Assembly (NCBI GenBank): GCA_011947345.1
Contig: JAAVTG010000177.1
Coordinates: forward strand, 1-36,438
Length of the DNA stretch: 36,438 nucleotides
Direction: 5' to 3'
DNA from: Phytophthora quininea
Lineage: Eukaryota; Oomycota; Peronosporomycetes; Peronosporales; Peronosporaceae
Position 1 is the first letter of the stretch, and each line of letters opens with the position of its first letter. A program made the translations under genes and the position numbers. This document shows positions 33,407-36,438 of the stretch, one piece after another. The notes under the pieces are model-generated. The model saw only the letters and a list, made by a program, of their open reading frames with translations. It was not told the origin of the DNA and ran no database searches.

Positions 33407-34356
33407 TGCGGATCAATGGGGGCCGGCACCAAGCGACGCCTCCGCCATCATGTCGTTTCGTCCTGTGAAAGGACAATGTAGCCACTTTGCTTGAAGAGGC
33501 GTGATTGGTTGAGGAGATGTGCATAAATCGGTGCCCGACCTTTCCCTGCTCGTATAGCGGAGCGACTGGTGTTGGTCGGGCGAGACGACTGGATCTGGGG
33601 CGCTGGCAGCGCTATGTGCTTCCGGCAGTGCGGACCAGCGGCGCAGAGCATGGTCGATCCGCGGCACTGTCACAAGGCGCTCGGGAAGGCGACGCAGGCT
33701 GGGCCGCCGCCAAGCTCATCTCAAGTTGACATGCGCAGCCTGCACCAGCTGCAGACAGCGACAAGAGGGCTGCGTCCAAGGCCGACCGATATCCGATGGA
33801 TGCTCGTCCTGGGCAGCCACCTGCGCCCGCTTCCGGAGCTGTCGCGGCTTGTGCGAACAGCACTCAAAGGGACCAGCTACTTGTGGCAAGGAGTGATTGC
33901 ATCGATGCAGCTGCAGCCAGCACTCAGCAACGATGGGCCAACGCAGCGAGCAATCGCAAGACCGCAAGAAGGCCGCAAAGTCTTTTCTCGTGGTCGACTG
34001 GCTCAACAGACAACAGAGCCCGACAGCGAGTGCGCTGGTCATTCGTTGCCACTTGTCTGCTGTTTGCCAGCGTTACGGAGGCGCACCCGCCAGACTTTGC
34101 CGTGCCTGGCCGGAAATGCTGGATAACGAGGCTCGAACTGAACTTCGGGGCCGCCTGTCTGTGCGCCTCTTGAAAAGCGCTGGGGCTATTTTTAGGCCAG
34201 CCATTTGCCGTTCAGTGCGAGAATTTCGACGAGACCTATTCGCCCCACTTTCTAAGGATCTTGGGCAAGTCAGAGCAACTTGTGGTGCTTCCCCCGCCCC
34301 CTCTGCTGTGAGATCATTCCGCCACTTCCTCCCCGACTGCCACAACTCTCCTGCTA
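33407..34356. other. Divergent intergenic region, no gene assigned
   Basis: Lies between the start of the large coiled-coil gene (minus) and the acidic-protein gene (plus). Several plus-strand frames are open for 100-300 codons (33569-34126, 33796-34173, 33897 onward) but they overlap one another, use unusual residue mixes and show no domain or splice pattern, so none is called. The part near 33750-33800 has closely spaced cysteines in one frame without a complete known motif. It must carry the promoters of both genes. Confidence 0.45.
34314..34329 (+). promoter_or_regulatory. Possible oomycete initiator-like element
   Basis: TCATTCCGCCACTTCC lies about 30-45 bases before the ATG at 34357. 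It resembles the oomycete core promoter (initiator TCAYTYY followed by a pyrimidine-rich flanking element), though it matches only partly in the second half. Position and sequence fit a transcription start for the acidic-protein gene. Confidence 0.35.
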
Positions 34357-34974
34357 ATGAACTCTCCGGCCATGACCAGCAGCCACCAGGCCATCATGAA
34401 GTGCCCCTGGCAGTGGCGACAGCCCTTCCTGGACGAGAAGCGCGAGAGCCGCAAGCGCAAGGTCGGCGACGGCTACCTGTACGACCCCGTGGACCCGAGC
34501 TTCGTGGACCACTTGCTGCCCGGCTACGCCAAGAAGTTCTGCGGCGCCGAGCTGCTCGAGTCGGACGAGAAGGAGAACATCCAGCGCGAGATCGAGCGGC
34601 TCATGACCAAGAAGGACGACAAGGACGCCGCGCTCGACAACGACACCGACGACGACGACGTCAGCCGCGAGAACCAGGCGCTCGTGGACAGCATCCTGCT
34701 CATGTCCAAGTCGGTGGAAGGCTCGTCGCTGGCGCTGCTGAACTCTCCCAAGAGCGTGGCGTCCTCGTCGCCCTCGTCCGACGAAAGCAGCGATGACGAT
34801 GACAACGACAACGCCATCGACAGCGGCGAGGAGCCGTTCGATCTGGCCGAGGACCGACCCAGCAAGCTGTTCGCGCAGCGCAGCCCGTCGCTCGAGCTCG
34901 TGTCCGACAACCTGCAGGAAGCCTTCTTCGCCACGGAAGACAGCGAGCTCCTGCTGCAGTTGGAGACGGAGTGA
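34357..34974 (+). CDS. Hypothetical acidic protein, 205 residues
   Basis: Single exon, strongly biased to C/G in third codon positions, as in well-expressed genes of this window. The N-terminal 80 residues look globular (MKCPWQWRQPFLDEKRES, GYLYDPVDPSFVDHLLPGYA, then a charged helix ending IERLMTKKDD). The remainder is Asp/Ser-rich and probably disordered, with a last helix-like acidic segment (LVSDNLQEAFFATEDSELLL). Another ATG lies five codons downstream (34372). No known domain is recognised; the acidic tail could be an interaction or activation segment, but that is a guess. Long frames on the opposite strand (34354-34995, 34524-35309) are antisense shadows of its codon bias. Confidence 0.75.
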   Translation: MNSPAMTSSHQAIMKCPWQWRQPFLDEKRESRKRKVGDGYLYDPVDPSFVDHLLPGYAKKFCGAELLESDEKENIQREIERLMTKKDDKDAALDNDTDDDDVSRENQALVDSILLMSKSVEGSSLALLNSPKSVASSSPSSDESSDDDDNDNAIDSGEEPFDLAEDRPSKLFAQRSPSLELVSDNLQEAFFATEDSELLLQLETE

Positions 34975-35463
34975 ACTGACTCCCTCCTCCACCACCCCAC
35001 GCCGATATCGACACCGACTCCGCTCGTGTGCATTTTATTTATTGATCGACTACCCAGCTTTGATTGCTCGTTATGTATGATTCCACCGAGGGGCCACCAA
35101 CCTCCCGCCACCGGGAAGCGTTTGCCCTCCCAGACATCCAGAAACACAGCTTTGCTAATGAACTTTGCTTTTTTGCCATCTTTATTGAGTTGAGGTGGTT
35201 GACACTTTCTTCGGTCAACGGTAATGGAGCCGACTATCGAATCGGATCCCAACATATGCAAGTCATGTGCGATCGGCAGCGTGCTGGCCAGCATGGCCAT
35301 TGCGAGCATTTGGAGCCGTTTGGAGGAAGCAAGCAGCGAAAAGATCTTACGAAAGGAGCCCGTTGTTTCTTCCGTTTTGTAATTAGGAAACGGGCGTCCT
35401 TATCACTCACGACTTGCTCTAATATGGCGGGAATCCCGCGGAGTTTCAAAAACTAATGGCCAT
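34975..35463. other. Intergenic region between convergent genes
   Basis: 3' flanks of the acidic-protein gene (plus) and of the S/T-P-rich gene (minus). A plus frame at 35064-35456 and minus frames at 35234-35449 and 35000-35309 are open but show no domain, and no splice pattern joins them. The sequence is more A/T-rich than its neighbours, as expected for untranslated flanks. Nothing else seen. Confidence 0.45.
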
Positions 35464-36438
35464 TTACAGCGGCTGCTGCCAGAACATGGTGCCCTCGACG
35501 ACAAACGGCCGCAGTAGCCTTCGGGACACGAGCGTGTCCAGCAGGATCTCGATCTTCTCCGTCGCGTAGTCGGGCAGCATCTCGGCTAACTGGTCAACGC
35601 TCTGGACGACATAATCGAAGAGCGTTAACAAACGTGACGAATGCGGCCGGTAAGACCGGTTCAGGTGAAAACGCCAAGTACTTACGATCGCAGGCTTCTC
35701 GCCGTTGGCGCCCTGGAATTTACTGTACAATGTCGACACTTGCACGGCCCCGACACCTCGCTGCACATCGCACGACCAGAACAAACGGTTAGCAGGCGTG
35801 CCGCAGCGGTAACACATCAACAAAGACCACATCGTGCCTGGAACACTGCTGGCAACAGCGATAACTCGAACTTTGGAGTCGGTTCTCCGGCGTTGAACGA
35901 GTCGTCGTAATCCTGTAGTTGCACTTCTTGGGAAACGCTGCCAACGTCTAGACTTGCGCCGACTAGTCGATTGGAGAGTGGTGTGTTGGGCGTCATTGCC
36001 TTGAGCTGCGTACGTAGCAACGGTGATGCCAGGTCGAATTCTGGAGTTCTGGGCGTGTCGTCCTCCGACACCTCCATATTGTGGCGCGGCGGGGTCGACG
36101 TGACTGGTGTTCGGGATTCAGGCTTCCGATACCGACTCGGCGATGATGTGTTGGTTGTGCTGTACTTGCGGCGCAAACTAGGAGACGAGAACGGGGACGA
36201 ATTGGCGGAGGGTGGTGCGTCTTGGGATAGACTGGCGTCCTCCGCTTCTCAGGTGTCCTCCGCTTTTCATCTGTCCGTTTCCGTTTCCGACTGGAGGCAC
36301 CTTCTGATGTCCTTGGTGGGCTTGTCAGCTTCGCCGCTAAGTCTCCAGTTGGTGCTCTCTGAAGCGTTTCCGGCTCCGCTACCGTCGCAAACTCGGGCAT
36401 GTCAATCGACTCATCTTCTTCTTTCGCTTCTCCACTCC
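35464..36438 (-). CDS. S/T-P-rich protein with winged-helix-like C-terminus, 5' end outside the window
   Basis: The minus-strand frame is open to the right edge. An ATG lies at 36400 (MPEFATVAEPETLQRA), but upstream codons are acidic and coding-like. A basic segment (SRKRKRTDEKRRTPEKRR) could be a nuclear signal. Many Ser/Thr-Pro pairs follow (for example RTPV, STPPR, DTPRTPEF, MTPNTPL), suggesting proline-directed kinase control. The frame changes near 36240, within two copies of an 18-base direct repeat. The 3' exons are 35760-35686 and 35601-35464, with introns 35602-35685 and one ending at 35761 that starts at 35846 (GT) or 35837 (GC donor). The last 70 residues (SVDQLAEMLPDYATEKIEIL onward) have the helix-helix-strand rhythm of a winged helix. 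It resembles cell-cycle or kinetochore proteins in style only; no family assigned. Confidence 0.6.

Noticed and set aside
33740..33900. Cysteine cluster (CAACTSCRQRQEGC) as a Zn2Cys6-type domain
   Set aside because: Spacing does not match the full motif, and the frame has no start, splice sites or continuation.
34354..35309. Minus-strand frames of 213 and 261 residues and a plus frame of 299 residues over the acidic-protein gene
   Set aside because: Products of strong C/G third-position bias of the real gene; they are valine/leucine/arginine- or serine-rich without domains.
35234..35449. Minus-strand frame with VVSDKDARF, faintly like a retrotransposon integrase
   Set aside because: No flanking integrase, reverse transcriptase or terminal repeat; the similarity is a few residues only.
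1..36438. tRNA, rRNA, CRISPR arrays, RXLR or Crinkler effector genes
   Set aside because: No matching sequence pattern was seen on either strand.

Overview
The window looks like nuclear DNA of an oomycete, most likely a Peronosporales species such as Phytophthora. Genes sit tail to tail or head to head with 30 to 600 bases between them. Introns are short (about 50-85 bases) with GTAAGT/GTRCGY donors and CTAAC/CTCAC-like branch sites. The gene content includes a seven-transmembrane TKL-kinase family, which fits that lineage. No RNA gene, CRISPR array or intact transposon was found.

Layout. 1-7658: the 3' part of a Na+/H+ exchanger, an Eaf6-type histone-acetyltransferase subunit, and two large unrecognised proteins (one per strand). 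7659-11549: a minus-strand hypothetical ORF, then copy A of a 3.06 kb duplicated tract carrying a 7TM-kinase-DEP gene on the minus strand. 11813-17486: a leucine-rich-repeat protein and a PH + SAC (FIG4-like) phosphoinositide phosphatase. 17522-20209: a third, diverged 7TM-kinase paralogue. 21121-24027: a secreted EGF-like, probably GPI-anchored protein and a DXO/RAI1 decapping nuclease. 24075-24496: fragments of an unrecognised spliced gene. 24688-27800: copy B of the tract, inverted relative to A and 13 kb away. 27889-33406: a very large coiled-coil / nine-zinc-finger / SAM protein. 34357-36438: a small acidic protein and the 3' part of an S/T-P-rich protein with a winged-helix-like end.

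Two themes dominate. First, the three 7TM-kinase genes. Copies A and B are nearly identical over a tract whose left edge lies inside the coding sequence and whose right edge lies next to a SAM-domain gene (B) or a short relic of one (A). Both copies have lost the glycine-rich loop and changed DFG to DFS, while the third paralogue is canonical. This suggests an active receptor-kinase plus a conserved pair of pseudokinases kept alike by gene conversion. Second, many genes are interrupted by a single missing base, usually in a homopolymer. In the DXO, PH-SAC, LRR and EGF genes, restoring one base at each site makes every exon phase agree, so these are probably consensus errors of an unpolished assembly rather than pseudogenes. 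Copy B's frameshifts are of the same kind.

The genes do not form one pathway. They are mostly housekeeping functions (ion transport, chromatin, phosphoinositides, RNA quality control) around the kinase cluster.
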